Shown: in pieces, positions 1-13,224 of the stretch
How the letters are laid out: the number at the start of each line of letters is the position of its first letter
Numbering within the stretch: position 1 is the stretch's first letter
Source of the DNA: Lepeophtheirus salmonis
Lineage: Eukaryota; Arthropoda; Copepoda; Siphonostomatoida; Caligidae
Length of the DNA: 64,000 nt
Assembly: GCF_016086655.4 (NCBI RefSeq)
Contig: NC_052136.2
Coordinates: 53,684,492-53,748,491, forward strand
Direction of reading: 5' to 3'
Translations under genes and position numbers: made by a program
Notes under the pieces: model-generated
The model's database searches: none
What the model saw: the letters and a program-made list of their open reading frames with translations, nothing else
What the model was told of the DNA's origin: nothing

Positions 1-427
1 AGCTTTTTTCCAAAAATTTAGCTTTTTGTGAGTAGCTATGGATTTTTGAAATTTTTTCGAATAATTTGATATCTGAAATTTGTTTAAAAAAAATTTAATA
101 CTATGTCAATTGCTGTAGATTTTTGAGTTTCTTTTTTTTTAATATAATTTTTGAAATTTTTTCAACAAATTTAATTTTGTCTGAATAATTAAATTTTTTA
201 TTTTTCGTCAATAGGTATGGATTTGTCGAAGTTTTGTGAATTGCTGTAAATTTTTTATTACAAAAATTTAATTTTTGAATTTTTTTTTTTTCCAAAAAAT
301 TTAATATTTGAAATTTTTATCCAAAAAAATTGAAATTTTTTTACCAAAAACTTTTTTTTAATACCTATTAATGTTTCAATTTTTTATCCAAAATTTAATC
401 TCTAAAAGTTTCAAAACCAAGCCCCCC

Positions 428-460
<33 letters not shown>

Positions 461-470
461 TAATCCTGCG
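1..470. repeat. AT-rich degenerate tandem repeat ending in (TA)n
   Basis: The block repeats, with variation, a unit made of CCAAAAATTTAA, TTTTTGAAATTTTTT and a GC-richer link such as AGCTATGGATTTTTGA, TTGCTGTAGATTTTTGA, AGGTATGGATTTGTCGA or TTGCTGTAAATTTTTT. It ends at a C-run, an A-run and a (TA)n tract near 441-463. Unit length is uneven, so it is a decayed minisatellite rather than a clean satellite. It starts at the window edge and may continue to the left. Short minus-strand reading frames inside are low-complexity artefacts. Confidence 0.65.
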
Positions 471-610
471 GACACCCCTGAATATATGTAAGTAATAAGA
501 GTTTGATACAATATGATCAACCAATTTGTAACAATAAAAGAAACCGAAAATTAACATGGGTAATCGTGACAATATGAAAAAGAGGAGCTTTGCTGTCAAG
601 AATTTTTGTC

Positions 611-895
611 GGATTAGCTGCGAGCAGCTATGACAGGAAGGATAAAATCACAAATCTGATTTACACTGACTAAATGGTATAGACAGAACTTACTCCCAAG
701 TCAATATCTGAGTAATTTCTAATCTGAGTCCTACATGCACTCCCAATAAATCATCAGTATTAATTTCTCTCTTTCATGAGTACATATACTAATGACTACT
801 TTATATTTAGAGGTTCTCTCATCAACAATTAAAGAAAAATTATAACAGCATTGGAAATAAAAAATACTCTAACTCGCACTTATGAAGGTTATATT
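611..895. repeat. Dispersed repeat family R1, copy 1
   Basis: This stretch aligns by eye with 35325-35605 and more weakly with 61497-61610. The best anchor is ATTAGCTGCGAGCAGCTATG at 613-632, close to TTATCTGCGGGCAGCTATGA in copy 2. Later shared words are ATCAGTATTA and a tail AACAATTAAAGAAAAATTAT followed by AAATAAAAAATACTCT. No coding sequence and no clear inverted ends were seen. It could be a SINE, a MITE interior or a Helitron part; the class is unknown. Confidence 0.55.
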
Positions 896-915
896 TTATA
901 CATAATGCATATATA

Positions 916-1232
916 CCAGGTGGTGCATTAAAATCCGAACACTTACTGGTTCAATAATAAATTAATGAAGGTTGAATTATTGAAATTAATTTATGCTTCG
1001 ATATATTAAAGCATAAGCAATTAGTAGTCAACAAGTCCGAAACGTTGGAGAGGAAGAAGGGGTATGTGAAAAGGCCAAACTGGACCCGGAGGAGTTAAAG
1101 AAAATAGGCCAAGCCAATCACCTCAAGTCCATGAAGGCCAATGCAAGCTATCTTGGGGTTTTACACCAGAGCTATCAAAAAAGTGTTAGGAAAGAATCTT
1201 GTGAGAGTAGAGAGGCTACTTTTGAGACCAGC
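916..1232 (+). mobile_element. Tc1-like element, family T1 copy A (5' part only)
   Basis: A TA dinucleotide (914-915) precedes CCAGGTGGTGCATTAAAATC, the same terminal sequence that begins or ends four other T1 copies in this window. The interior matches the T1 transposase N-terminal region at nucleotide level (GTCCGAAACGTTGGAGAGGA, then ACTGGACCCGGAGGAGTTAAAG). It ends with a stretch reading SLVRVERLLL, typical of the DNA-binding linker of these transposases. The start codon region and the first helices are deleted, and everything after about 1232 is replaced by LINE-like sequence. There is no 3' inverted repeat. It is a dead fragment. Confidence 0.8.
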
Positions 1233-2240
1233 AACACCTGGAAGAAAAAACTGTGAAGTTTTCCTGTATATGGAATATGGTAAAGGCAGTCGTAGGGTAA
1301 AAGTGAGGTCTAATCTAAAATAAAGTTATTTGGCTCTACGAAGCCATAATCAGACACATTATCACCTATGGGTGTATTGTATGGGGCACACCGTTATTGC
1401 AAAGGAAGGTAGAATAATAAATTAACCACCATTCAGAGAAAAACAGTTTTGGGCATGATTCTTACACTCCGATCAACACCAACAACAAGAATAGTAGTAG
1501 TGTTGGGTATCACTCCCCTCAACCTCTACATATAAGTACCAGCAACAAAGTCCAGATAGAGAACAAGGCATTTTCTCCATGGCATCTGGGATGGCGTCGG
1601 TGATCTTCCAAGGTGTCGTGAGCATCGTTTCCTTTTCTATAATACTTGATCAAGCTGAATTGAATAAAGTGGGTTACTTTATAACCAGCAATCGTATCTG
1701 AGTTGACAAGTGTCAAGTTAAACACCCTGATACATATATATATATAAACGGATACAAAGATGAGAAGGCAACACAGGTACGGAATAGGCTTTCACTTGAG
1801 ATTAGATGTCAATTAATCAATCATTAGCATCACTAAATAACGAAGCATCGGTCTCCCAAGCAGAAATCATCGCCATCTCACAATCAGTGGTGTTCTTAAC
1901 CAAGACAAGCCTTCAAAAAACGTAACAAAAATTGCTGCTATTATAAATCCGTTTACAAAAAGGGATACAGTTAAGAAGTGTAAAGAAATATTAAACATCG
2001 GAAAATGTGAATAAACATATATCTCAATTGGTGCAGAGGTCATTCAGATATTTCAGGAAACGAATTTTCAGACGTTCAAAAGTGGTACTGAAAGTCAAAA
2101 TCATTTGTGCGTTGGAGCGCCTCCTAGATACATAAAGAAGATAGTGGGTGACTTCTTTTTCGAACTTTGATGCAACAGGTACAGGGAAGATCAAAGAATG
2201 AAACATACACATAACATGTTGAAGAAACCAAAACAAAAAA
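1233..2240 (+). pseudogene. Degraded non-LTR retrotransposon (LINE) with RT tail and RNase H
   Basis: Reading across frames gives the C-terminal part of a LINE reverse transcriptase. 1322-1414 encodes WLYEAIIRHIITYGCIVWGT, matching the W-Y-I-R-P-x-x-Y-G-x-x-V-W motif of I/Jockey-type elements. After a +1 shift, 1416-1526 encodes QRKTVLGMILTLRSTPTTRI followed by LGITPLNLYI, the usual continuation. An RNase H domain follows: VSQAEIIAISQS at 1851-1886 carries the conserved acidic position, and 2029-2073 reads WCRGHSDISGNEFSD, the histidine-containing C-terminal motif. There are several stops and at least two frameshifts, so it is dead. It begins exactly where the T1 fragment stops, so one of the two truncated the other. 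A clade with RNase H (I, LOA or similar) is likely, but the clade is not certain. No poly(A) tail is obvious after 2240. Confidence 0.8.
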
Positions 2241-5200
2241 TTGCCAAAACTTCCGCGTCAAAACATGAACATACTTGTTCAAGCCTACACAGATCATGGC
2301 CGATTCTTGTTAATTAGTGTACTTCTCCTGCGTTCTGGTAATCTTATTATTGTCAATGATTATCGTTAAAGTTTTATTAAATTAATTCATGAATCCATTA
2401 TTATTTGTGTTAACTAATATAAAGCATATGGAAAAATGTTGAAATAGGTTTTGGGTATGGATCTATAAAATATTTAAAAGTTAACTTAAACTACCAATTG
2501 ACTCAATCATGATTTTCATATCTACACCAAATATCATCAAATCATAAACTTATTAACTTAATGTTAAGTCAAATTAAAATTTATTCATATTTGAACTCTT
2601 TAAATCAAGAAAAATAAATATACATTCCCTAAATATGAATATCTATAAATTACATAAAGAAAGCCAGATCAATATCAAAATAACTGCATTTTCTCTTATT
2701 TTTAAAGAGAAATTGATGTAGTTTAGGGCTATCCTATTGTTTTGAAAATTACATTTTTGAAATTTACGTGAAAAAATATAATAAAAAAAAAAACAGCACA
2801 GGTTTTTGATTTTCGAAAAAATGAAAAGTACGACCAAGCATAATGGAAATCCTCAAGTAATAACATTAATGTTAAGGCTTGTTTCCCCTAATCTTCATAT
2901 TTTTTTAGAATATTCATAGTGTCATGATTTGAAGGGATTCTACATTTATTTCCATTATCCTTTCTTTTAAAAATGTTATACAAGTTATCCATTATTTCTG
3001 AAAGAAAATTCTCAAAAGAAGCAAATTTGAGTATCTTTAATATTATTGCATTTCTTAAAAAAGAAAAAATACCCAAAATTAATTGATAGCTGCTCTATGT
3101 CGTGATTATTTGCAACTGTTTTATTATCTAATGGTAAAAACATTCACTGAAGAGCAAGAAAAAAAATATAAGCACCGTTAAGTTTTACAAACAAATTTAG
3201 AAAAATGTTTGTAACTGACGTGATGACAAATTTTATAAAGCATTCCTGAAGTTTTATTCACTCTACAGAAAGTGCCTTTTTTGATTTCTTCTGTGTATCG
3301 TATTTTTACGTCATCTTCTTTGTAAATTTATAATTTATCATATACTTCCTCAATACAAATTATTTTAGATAGTACTTTAATAATTTTGCATTTATACACA
3401 AATTCTGGAATTAATTTTTTAGGTTTCAAAGAATGCATTCATATTTTTCTATACTCCAACAATGAAAATGCAAAAATGGGATATAAGAGGAGTGGGGAAT
3501 GTCTCCTTCTATAAATAACATGCATTGTTTGATAATAGTTTATTGAATTTAGAATAGTCTATTCATTATAGTCTACAACTTTCAATATTTCTTCCTCAAA
3601 CATCTATTGTTATAATTCGCAGGTATAAAATTCAATGGAAAAAAGTCTTAATTTTGTCTACTCATGCTTATAGCTAGTGTGTTTTTCTTTATCTAGAACC
3701 ACAGTCTGGTCCAATTTAGTCCAATATCACTTTTTGCTCCTTAAAGAATGTCAAAGCGATCTTTGTGACGTCATTGCATGTGTTTCTCGTTTTATATTTA
3801 TTTAAAATATATCATTAAGTAATTTTAAATAAGTCGATATTTTATTGCATTATCCTGAAAACAGGAATATTTTCATTGTAAAATACGTACAATACTCTTA
3901 ATGCATATGAATATTTCTTATTTAGCTTGATTCACTAGCAAAAACTCAAGGACAAATAGTTGAAAACGTCGATAGGGTCCAATCTGATGACTGGACCGCA
4001 CGAAAGAAATTGAGACTAACACAACACTACTTAGCATATCATATGTAAATATACGAACGGCAAATAAAGCTTAATTTTGGAATAGCTAAATAGTCCAGGG
4101 ATGTACTTGCATAAAGATTTGAAAGAAAATAACAGAGCCTTCATAGTTATGTTTTTTAAACACCATCCACTTTTCATCTCACAAAAACTAGTTTGTAAAG
4201 CAATTTTAAAGTTAACAAGAGAATATAATTAGCCTGTAGAGCAAAGATTTTGGGGTAAAATGTGTAGGCGTTGAAAATTAATTTATATCTACCCGAAAAT
4301 CTATTAAACAATGGAATTGTTAATAAAAAGCATTAAAACTTTGAGAGAGATATACTTCATAAAGTAACCAAATTGCTTACTTGCTTATAAGCATACATAT
4401 ATTTGTATCATATGTGTACTTCTTCTACTTCAAGGTATGTATAATATGTAGGCATAAGAAAAATATTCAAGGTATATGAAGAGAAAATCCACTAAGCGTA
4501 TGATTGGATAAATTGTAAAGGAAAGATATCAAGCAAAATATGTATAAAAATCATCTCACAGCATAATTGATACAAATAATACATATACGATATACTTTAC
4601 TGAATATGAACAGTATTTATGAATACCATGTACAATATTACTATCATACAAAATAATGCAATATGCGAAACAGTTAAAAAGATATTCTTAACATGTTAAT
4701 TAAGGTAAAAGAATTTTTTATAAGTATAGGAAGAAGACATTTTGACAGATTAATTCGCTACAAAAAAAATAAATACTTTGATGGTTTGAGAGGTACATAT
4801 TTAGGTAGGTATAAAATATTTACAATGATACAAAAAGATCAAGCTTCCTTGAAATCTTAGAAGGAAAGAGAGAGGGAAGCAGGTAGACATAGGACCAATG
4901 AGGGTTGCTACATACTTAACTTGAAGGAATTTCATCCAATCATTACGAATTCTTGCGTATAGTTATTTTAACTTCTCACTGGGTAGTATTATATTATAAT
5001 TTTATGTAACTTTGATGAACAATTCAACAAGTTAGAATGGAACATTTTTTTTCCTATTTATAGAAGCATTATTCATGCTTAAATGGCTCTTATAAAGTTA
5101 CACTCAAACTTTAGGATGAATATACGTATATTGCTTAGACGTATAACATCATGTTTGAAATGTTTAAGCTAATTTAATTACGACAGTTTTTCTTCTTTTT

Positions 5201-5605
5201 TTTTCATGGCCACGAATTTGGACAGATTATTCTCCACAAATTAAACACACAAAAGTAATTGCAAAATAATTATTCTTTAGAAGAAAACGTATAAGCCTTT
5301 AAATACCACATAAGTGTTAAAATTCTGAGATAAAAATATTTACAAATCTAAAATATTTTCATACATTAGCAAGATCCATTCATAGAAAATAGTAATTATA
5401 CCATTTTTTCACCCATTTATTTGAAGGTAACGAATTTTGTAACGAGCCCATAGTTTACCCACGTGGTATAATGGGAAATCTGGGGGCTTTGAATACTTTT
5501 TAAAATTTAATTTTCTTTTTTAGTATTCATATACATCTTCCTGCATTTATTGATAAGCATCAAACCAAATGAGGTAGATGGAGTTATATTGTTCTGATTT
5601 TCTCT
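2241..5605. other. AT-rich stretch without recognised gene
   Basis: I see no supported coding exon. A GC-richer patch at 3695-3790 and 3965-4030 contains GGTCCAAT/GTCCAAT words and GACTAACACAAC at 4013-4024; the same 12-mer occurs at 52950-52961. This may be a decayed dispersed repeat. The rest is simple AT-rich filler. Confidence 0.4.
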
Positions 5606-6190
5606 TTAAACATAATTTTTACAATATGGAAAAATTAATTGAAAGGTTTTTAGGGATAAATCAACAACGTCTTTTTTTAAAAATACGCATACATTTATGA
5701 AAATGAGATCCTCATTTTCTAACTCTTCCAATTTTATATCACGTACCCATATCCATCCCTTTTGGGTCTGTTCCCCAATTATCCCTAATACTCTTGGGTT
5801 TTGAACAAGAGGCTCAATAAATTTCGTACTCAATAAAGCATTCTCAAGTAGTTACAAACATGTAGCACCTATACCACTACATAAGCTATCCTTAATTTGA
5901 AATAGTTGGATAAGGTCTGTCGGCTCATAATCTAGTTGGCCATGGATATCATAACCATATACTTCTCCTATATACATCGACTCCCAATCAATCTACTAAG
6001 ATTTCTGAAGTCATAATAGAGCGTTTCTTTATTTCTATTAGTCCAAGACTACCAAAAGAACTTTTTTGATGAAGGCTAGTCTATGATATCAGGCTAAATA
6101 TTTTACCTTCGAAGATGAATTTTCTCTTCATTTTGTTCAATATATGGAACAAAACACACGACATTAAGTTACCATTCTTTGACACTAACA
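5606..6190 (-). pseudogene. Unidentified broken coding relic
   Basis: On the minus strand one frame runs from about 5989 down to a TAA at 5606-5608 with only one internal stop (TAA at 5852-5854). The roughly 75 codons after that stop are protein-like: mixed hydrophobic and charged residues, including GIIGEQTQKGWIWVRDIKLE. The roughly 45 codons before it include the stretch YGYDIHGQLDYEP. Farther upstream, 5990-6190 also has long open stretches in two other frames, so at least one or two frameshifts lie near 5985-6120. The block is less AT-rich than its flanks. AATAAA-like sequence lies just past the stop. I do not recognise the family; it could be a decayed host gene, a selfish element or an old viral insertion. 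No function is assigned. Confidence 0.4.
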
Positions 6191-9100
6191 TTTGATACAA
6201 GATAAGTATTCTTCAAGGCAGATCCAAACATTACTCATGTAAGTGTATGTACATTTGTTTTATTTTGTTATATATATATGTACAATTTTGTTAAAAGTAC
6301 TTCAGTACAAAAATTTAAAAAAGACTTTTACGCATTGCCCAACTTTTTTTAATATTATTTTTTGTACTTACATTACTTAAACATATTTATGTGTAGTAAA
6401 AAAAATATCCGGCTTTTTAGAAAATATATATCGATACAACCATTTTCTAATGAATTTGTTTTGAATAGATTTCCGATAAATTTAGATAAAGTATAAAATA
6501 ATAATAAAAATATTAAGAAATTGGCTTCATCCCTAAGAATATTGGAAGTCTTTCCCACTTCACACTTTTAAAATAAAATACATATTATATTTAAATATAG
6601 GTTTATAATATATATCATATATTTATTTATGTTCAATGGTTTGTATTTGACTACTATGAACGTTTATTCTCTAAACCAAAAGTGAATATCATGTCAACAA
6701 ACTTATATTCTTTAAAAAAGAGAAAGTAAATATAATTATAAGTATAGTCTGACCGCCTATAATGGAAGCTTTTTCTGCAAACTCTTTAACTTTTTAATAT
6801 TTATTAATAGTATTTACCAAAATCTGATTTGCCAAAAAACCCTCATATTTGTGCATTCATACATACCTTTATTTTGAATATATGTAATATTATTAGGTTG
6901 AGTGATAAAATTTGCTATTTTTTCTATTTTAGACGGTAAATTGTATAAATATTTTAAATCATGTTTATATTTTAGATCATCAGCTGTTAAAATATAATAT
7001 CATCGAAGCAAAAAGTCATAACATCCTATTTATTTAATAATAAATAAATAAGTGTTGGTTTATTCGAACAACATAATAATTTATTATTTACTTCCTTGTC
7101 GACTGGTGATTTTTCTACCACACATGTCTTGTCGGGTACAATATCAAGCCTTACATAAAAATGAAGTAGCAAAATTTTTTTGAACAAGTTAGTAATTTTT
7201 AAAATCTTCTCATCTGTTAGCTTTTTGAAAAAAAAATATTCACAGCCTACTAACAGTAATTACAAATTCGACAAATCAACGTTTATGACACTGATAAGGG
7301 GGAGGGGGTAGAATAATTGTGAGTTGAAAATCAATTAATAAGAAAAATTATGTTTTTTTTGTTTTTTATAGAAAAAATTTGAATGTGTGTTCAGGGAAAT
7401 AAAATATTGTAATAATGAACAATTGCGGTAGATTACTGATAAATCAAAAAATACTAAAAACCAATATATTTAATCGGTTTACCAATATTTTAGTCAATAC
7501 CTAGCTACATTGTTAAGAAGGTAATGTCAAATTTGCTATAATTAATAGTGATAGAACGATTTTTTTTAAATATCCATTTAAATTCTAGTAAACATTCCCG
7601 ATGGCGATTTTTTAATATTTTAAATAATAATTAAAAAATACCATTTCCTATTAGGGGTATACACAAGATTATATATTTATATTTTTTTCTTGGGAGGGGG
7701 TGGGCTTGTTTTTTGGATTTTTTTAAATAAATAAATCAAAAAAATAAAATTTTGTGGAAAAAATTAATTAATTAATAATAAAGTAGATATTATCAATCCT
7801 TTAATCATCATTCAACCCTTCGGTCCTCTCTTTCTTAATGATATTTTAAAGATTTACGTTTAATGTACATCCTTCGCCAAAAAGGATTACTCCTAACTTT
7901 AATAGATAAAATGTTTGATCTAAACTTTACTTTTTTTTTTTTTTTGTAATTGACTAGGAGAAAAAAATTAAGGGTAATATCTGTATCACACCCACATTGA
8001 AATACTTAATCTACGCAAGTTTTTGTAATCAAAAATATTTTTATTTCAGGTCAAAAATATTGTCTTGACGGAAGTCATATTAATTATAGCACGTGAATTC
8101 ACATAGATTTTCTGATATTGCTGAAATAAAAATGGAGTAATATTCTACAAACTCAATTAGGTTTTGCCATTTCATTATTAACCATAAAAAATACACATCC
8201 CCCTACATGAGGTTAAGTGATTGACCCTTGATTTACTTAAGATATTAATAGAACTCATCGATATAGTTAATTATTTTAATTATTCAAGAATAATTCCAAA
8301 GAAAGAAAGAAGTGGCTCTCTACTACCAATTGATTTTGTCTTTTTTTCTTCTTATTTTCAAGCCAAAGGTGAAAACATATTTTATATATAACATTGTGTT
8401 ATGCAATTCTGTTGTTAACCCCTGTACTACTATTGCGTTTTGTATTGATGAATGAGTTTGATGTAATGGATTAACCATGAATGTTCGTAAAACCAATTAA
8501 TATAAGATATTTTCAATAATATTTTTTATGGTTTATCTTCTTTAGACCAACTGACGGAACACAAAAAAATACATCAAGAATAAAATATGTTCTTAAATAA
8601 ATGTAAATAATATCATTCCAATATTTTGACATATTTTTTGTGAAAACAAGGACAATGTGTAAATATAATACGTTGAATAAATACAGTATTTAATTTTTTT
8701 ATCATAGTGGAAAGGTTAAGAAAAGTGAACCTTTCAAATTGGTAGACTTTATACACCCTTTGTTTCTCAAATTGGTGAATATCACCTTTTTTGAAGAAGA
8801 AGAATTGTTTAAAGAATGCGTCAATATCATATAAATCATAGGTTCTATGCTTTTATGGATGTAAACTTCAGGTTTTTATGACCAACAAAAAATGTTAATA
8901 GACACTAATAATATAAATATCTACTTTTGATTTTGTTTCACTCAGTGACTGTATACAAATATATTTAAATCTGCTTTAACTACCAATATGTATGTATATA
9001 CAAAAGTATACATAATTGTATTTGGGGTGCAAAAAAATATTAAAAACTAATCCCCTATCTAATTTTATTATATTGTCCCCGCAACTACATACTGCCACAC

Positions 9101-10690
9101 CATCTTGCGGATAATAACTAGTTTGTTCATGTTCCTTTCGAATGCATACCCATTTACCCTTTCGTTATCACTCATAATACTTTAATAGATACACCTCGTT
9201 ATTATATCTGAAAGGGTAATTGTTAAAAATGTATCCCAATGATTTATAATATATCATATAAAATTCCTAATCTTAAATTCAATTTTGTGGAGGTGGTATA
9301 TGTTGATACAAACATGGATGAGCCCATATTTGTAACCCTCATTCAAACGATATTTTAACTTATATGTAAAATTAAATCGAGTCTCCATATACTTTATATT
9401 ATACAGCTTTATATTTAATGTATACAACCCAAAAATTCTTCATTGTATATTATATTCATATTAGTATATTTCCAGCAGATTACCTTGGCACTTTATACCT
9501 GAAGATATACATCCCCTGTCCTCCTGTTGCTCTCATCGTCTTACGTAACCTCATCTTGTTATGTATATGTACCCTTTTTTTGAAAATACATAATATCATA
9601 TCGTTTTTTTAAAAAGGTTTTTCTACCTATCTGTGAGTGCTATCCTTCTTGATGAGTCAACAACCTTTTTTTGAGGGGATAGCCATATATTTTTTTATTA
9701 AACACAAATTGCGTGGGCTAGAACATTCGATGAATCACAATGCAGTTTTTTAAAAAGAATTATATAAGAAGGAGAAATAGAAATACCCTTTGCATAGAGA
9801 TTGTTCTCCCAATGATGGATGCTTAAATATGTGTTTTTATAAATGTATTACACTGATGGGTATTTGATATTAAAGCGGTATCTTCGCCGTACATGAATCA
9901 TTTTCATTAAACATACCTTTGTTTATCCAGGAACAGTTTTTATTTTTATAGACATTTATAAATCCTTTTTTTCCTTTTCTCAAGGAATTTTTGATTAAAG
10001 TAGATACAAGTTAATAAATAGTCGTCTTTTTTTTTCTTTTTTCAATGGAAGTTACATCCAAAAGTCATGAATTATTGGAATTAAACAATAATTGACAAAA
10101 TATGAGTGCATTTCATGCTGTATAATGATTCAAGGTACACATTGGTTCATGAGTAAATTGTCCAGCTATATTATAAATTCTAACCACACAAAGAGACATA
10201 ATTAGGTAGAACCATAACTTTGAATCATTTAAGTACCTCATAATTTAATACCTATATACTATTTATAACTTTGAGTATTCTGCATGGAATTAGTGTTTGC
10301 TTATTCATTTATTAAGTTTGTTATGGAATGTTTTCACCCGATGTTTTTGTTCTTATGTCTACAATCTTGGAATTGTAATACACAATTAATTTATTTAATA
10401 AATACTAGTGGTATGTGGTTCTCTAGATTGGTTAACTTTGGAAGAATCAAGTATGTGTCTGAAAGGCTTGCAAAAATTTAAAATCCTTTGTGTACGGGTA
10501 GACACTCAGGTAGTCCAAAATGAACCAAGCTTGCACATTTTTGTTTTATTGCAAGCAATCACATGTAACCTTATTAACAAATTTGGAACTTTATTAACAA
10601 AGAAAAGTATAAAAATATTATTATTCTAGCAAATTAGAAAATGCCGGCTGTTGTTGATGGAACAATCTCTTCATCTCAGAGATAAAGTAA
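6191..10690. other. AT-rich stretch, no recognised gene
   Basis: No supported exon or RNA gene was seen. The only notable item is a short repeat at 7547-7624 that recurs at 61642-61695 (listed separately). Short open frames such as 9418-9612 are AT-rich chance frames without motif or codon bias. Confidence 0.4.
7547..7624. repeat. Dispersed repeat family R2, copy 1
   Basis: AGTGATAGAACGAT at 7547-7560 and CGATTTTTTAATATTTTAAA at 7605-7624 match AGTGATGGAACGAT at 61641-61654 and an identical 20-mer at 61676-61695. A CCCGA word precedes the second anchor in both. The spacing between the two anchors differs, so this is a decayed pair. The second copy abuts the helicase relic at 61.7 kb, so R2 could be an end of that element. 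Confidence 0.5.
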
Positions 10691-10705
10691 AATATTTATT
10701 TATAT

Positions 10706-10822
10706 CTGTATAAATATTCAGGCATTGTGTCTGATGTCACAGTATTGTGAGCGAGATGGTGCCGGGCTGTACACATAAAAACACAAGGGCAGTACCTCTC
10801 ATCTTCAGCCAGCCAAGGTATT
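10706..10822 (+). promoter_or_regulatory. Candidate promoter and first exon (tentative)
   Basis: A TATA-like TATAAATATT (about 10709-10718) is followed 25-40 bases later by a GC-richer patch in otherwise AT-rich DNA. An ATG in a reasonable context (GCGAGATGG) opens MVPGCTHKNTRAVPLIFSQP and reaches a possible donor CCAAG/GTATTA. If unspliced, the frame stops at once (TAT TAA). No downstream exon was recognised. This is a guess based on composition and signals only. Confidence 0.2.
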
Positions 10823-10829
10823 AAGTATA

Positions 10830-13200
10830 TTTTTAGGTTGCCCGTCAGGTAGGTAGTATAATATTATAGTTTCCCGAATTAAAAGAGCATAAACCAGCAA
10901 CGTTAGTCTAAGGATTTTACAAGCCCTGAACTTGCTTGGCTTTAGACCCCTTTTCTATTTGTCAAGACTAAGACCAAAGCAACTAGATTGCCATTTTTCT
11001 TTTCTGAAGAATAATTAAGATCATTTTCTCTTCGTCATTACTTTGTCTCGATTCCTCCAATTGTCTTGTTTTGGTCTCTAGTATGGTAATATTGGCATAA
11101 TTAATTAATTATTAATTTAATTAAAGGACAAACAAAAAATTTTACCGTTTACTTAAAACTATCTACATTAAAATGTTGAGTGCTTCAATACTCGCAATCC
11201 CAGTTTTCAAAAATAAATAGAATATCAAACAAAAACATATAACAGCTGTGCGAAGTTTTTGTATTTTAAGCTTACGTCAGACAAGTAAATATGTAAAAAT
11301 ATAATTTCACATTCGTAATTACGTTAAGTCAGCTGCTTTAATTCACAAAGACTCAACGGTCGTAACAGCCGAAGAGAGAACACATTGAAGTCTTTTTATT
11401 CAAAGACTTAAGTTGTGCCAAAGGGCACTTTTTCATATGGATTTTTACTAAATAATATTTGAATATGAAGTATTCAAATAAAGATTTTTTTTTAGCATGT
11501 CTGTTTCAAAAAACAATTCAAAAGTTTTTTCTAAGGATTTGTTAATTAAATGGATAATTTTGTTTTATTACTACAATATTAACAACTTCCACTATTGTCT
11601 CACTTTTAGTTTATTATGTAATCTGTGTCGTCAATGAAAACTTTCTACAGAATTCGAAGGAGATTTTTTGTTGAAAATTACTGTCTTTAAGGGCTGGCTA
11701 TTTTTTATTTACTAAAGCTATAAAGCAAGTGACGAATTCACATGCTCAATATTTTCCCAAATATGTTGGCTTAGCAATAACTCTTTTTCCCGGTAGGGGC
11801 ATTTAATATAAGTGAATGTTATTTTATAACTAACCAAACAGCCTCCATGAATTCAATCTTTAAACTGAATGGACAAGGTGTGTTCAGCAAAAGAAACATA
11901 AAGTTGTATACGTCATGATGAAAAATGATAAATGACGTAGTCGGTGGCATCATTAATAGTGACGTCTTGTGTGGGGGAAAAGATGTTAATAAGACAAGAA
12001 CTCTTCTAAAGTTAACTACTTACAAGTGACGCGGTATGATAAAAGATGACATTATCTTTCTACGGATAGTAAATATCATACATGCATTTTTAAGGGAACA
12101 AAACCTCATAACATATAAATTATATGAATAACCCAATTATATCTATTATAAAATGTGTAGCTCAATCAACAGTTTCTATACATCATATTAAATGAAAGTC
12201 TCATCTTATCTTATATGGTATAAGAAATGTAAAGAAATGATGGTGTCCATAAACAAAAGAAAGAGGAAAAAAGATTTTCCCACAATGGAAAAAAGAATGG
12301 TAGCCATTTTTATCACCTACTTTGTAACACAAATAGATAAAAAAAATATATCTTTTTTTATACCACCACCAAAAAAAAAAGATCTTTATACGCAGAGTAA
12401 TTTATATAACATAATAATTTGTAAATGATATATGCAATATTAAAATAAATATATCTACATTTAATAAAAACTCATCTTTGTAAAAAATAAAAAAAAAGTG
12501 CTAGTATAATCAGGTCAAAGGAAGTATGCTTCTTTTAACTAACTAAGGGGAGGCACTACAAACAGGTTTTCCTATGTATGAGTAGGAATATGACCAAAAA
12601 GAATAAAAATCCTTGAGTCTATTGGCGTTAGTCATCGTTAGTAAGTAAGAGGTTGGTTACATATGTAGTCCTGGCATTCATTTATGTAGGTAATAAGGAT
12701 AGAGAGATAATTATGATGACCATGGGGTTAAAGACTCGAGCAATTGACATATGCATTTTTATTTTAGAGAAATAATCAATATGTGACGTTGTTTACAATG
12801 TTACACGTAGATTGCTTCTCCTTTTCTATATATATATGCATATAATATAATAACAACTCTCCTTAGTTTATCAAAATAACATAGCATAGCAGATGGGAGA
12901 GCAACTGTGTGCTTAATTATTCAGACTCGTATGTTTATTATGTTACTTTCCTTCGTTTAGTGCGCCATCTAGTTGACAATACAGAAGAAAAAAGGACAAA
13001 TATCAATCAGTAATCACTAGACATATAAAAATTGTAGAAATCCTCGGGAGTGTAGATGAAAAATGTAAAACCTTAACTTTGAGATAAGTTATACATAGTA
13101 ATGTAAATCCTGTGTATTTTTTAGCTGGCCCGTTTCTTTAATATACATAATAGTAAACTTCCTTCCCTAAATAGATTGAATAATATTCAAAACCGGATTG
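10830..13200. other. AT-rich stretch, no recognised gene
   Basis: I see no motif-bearing frame or RNA gene. A frame at 12192-12428 is lysine- and isoleucine-rich and ends in low-complexity sequence, typical of AT-rich chance frames. Confidence 0.4.
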
Positions 13201-13224
13201 AAAATTCGTGTGTGTTAATAAAAG

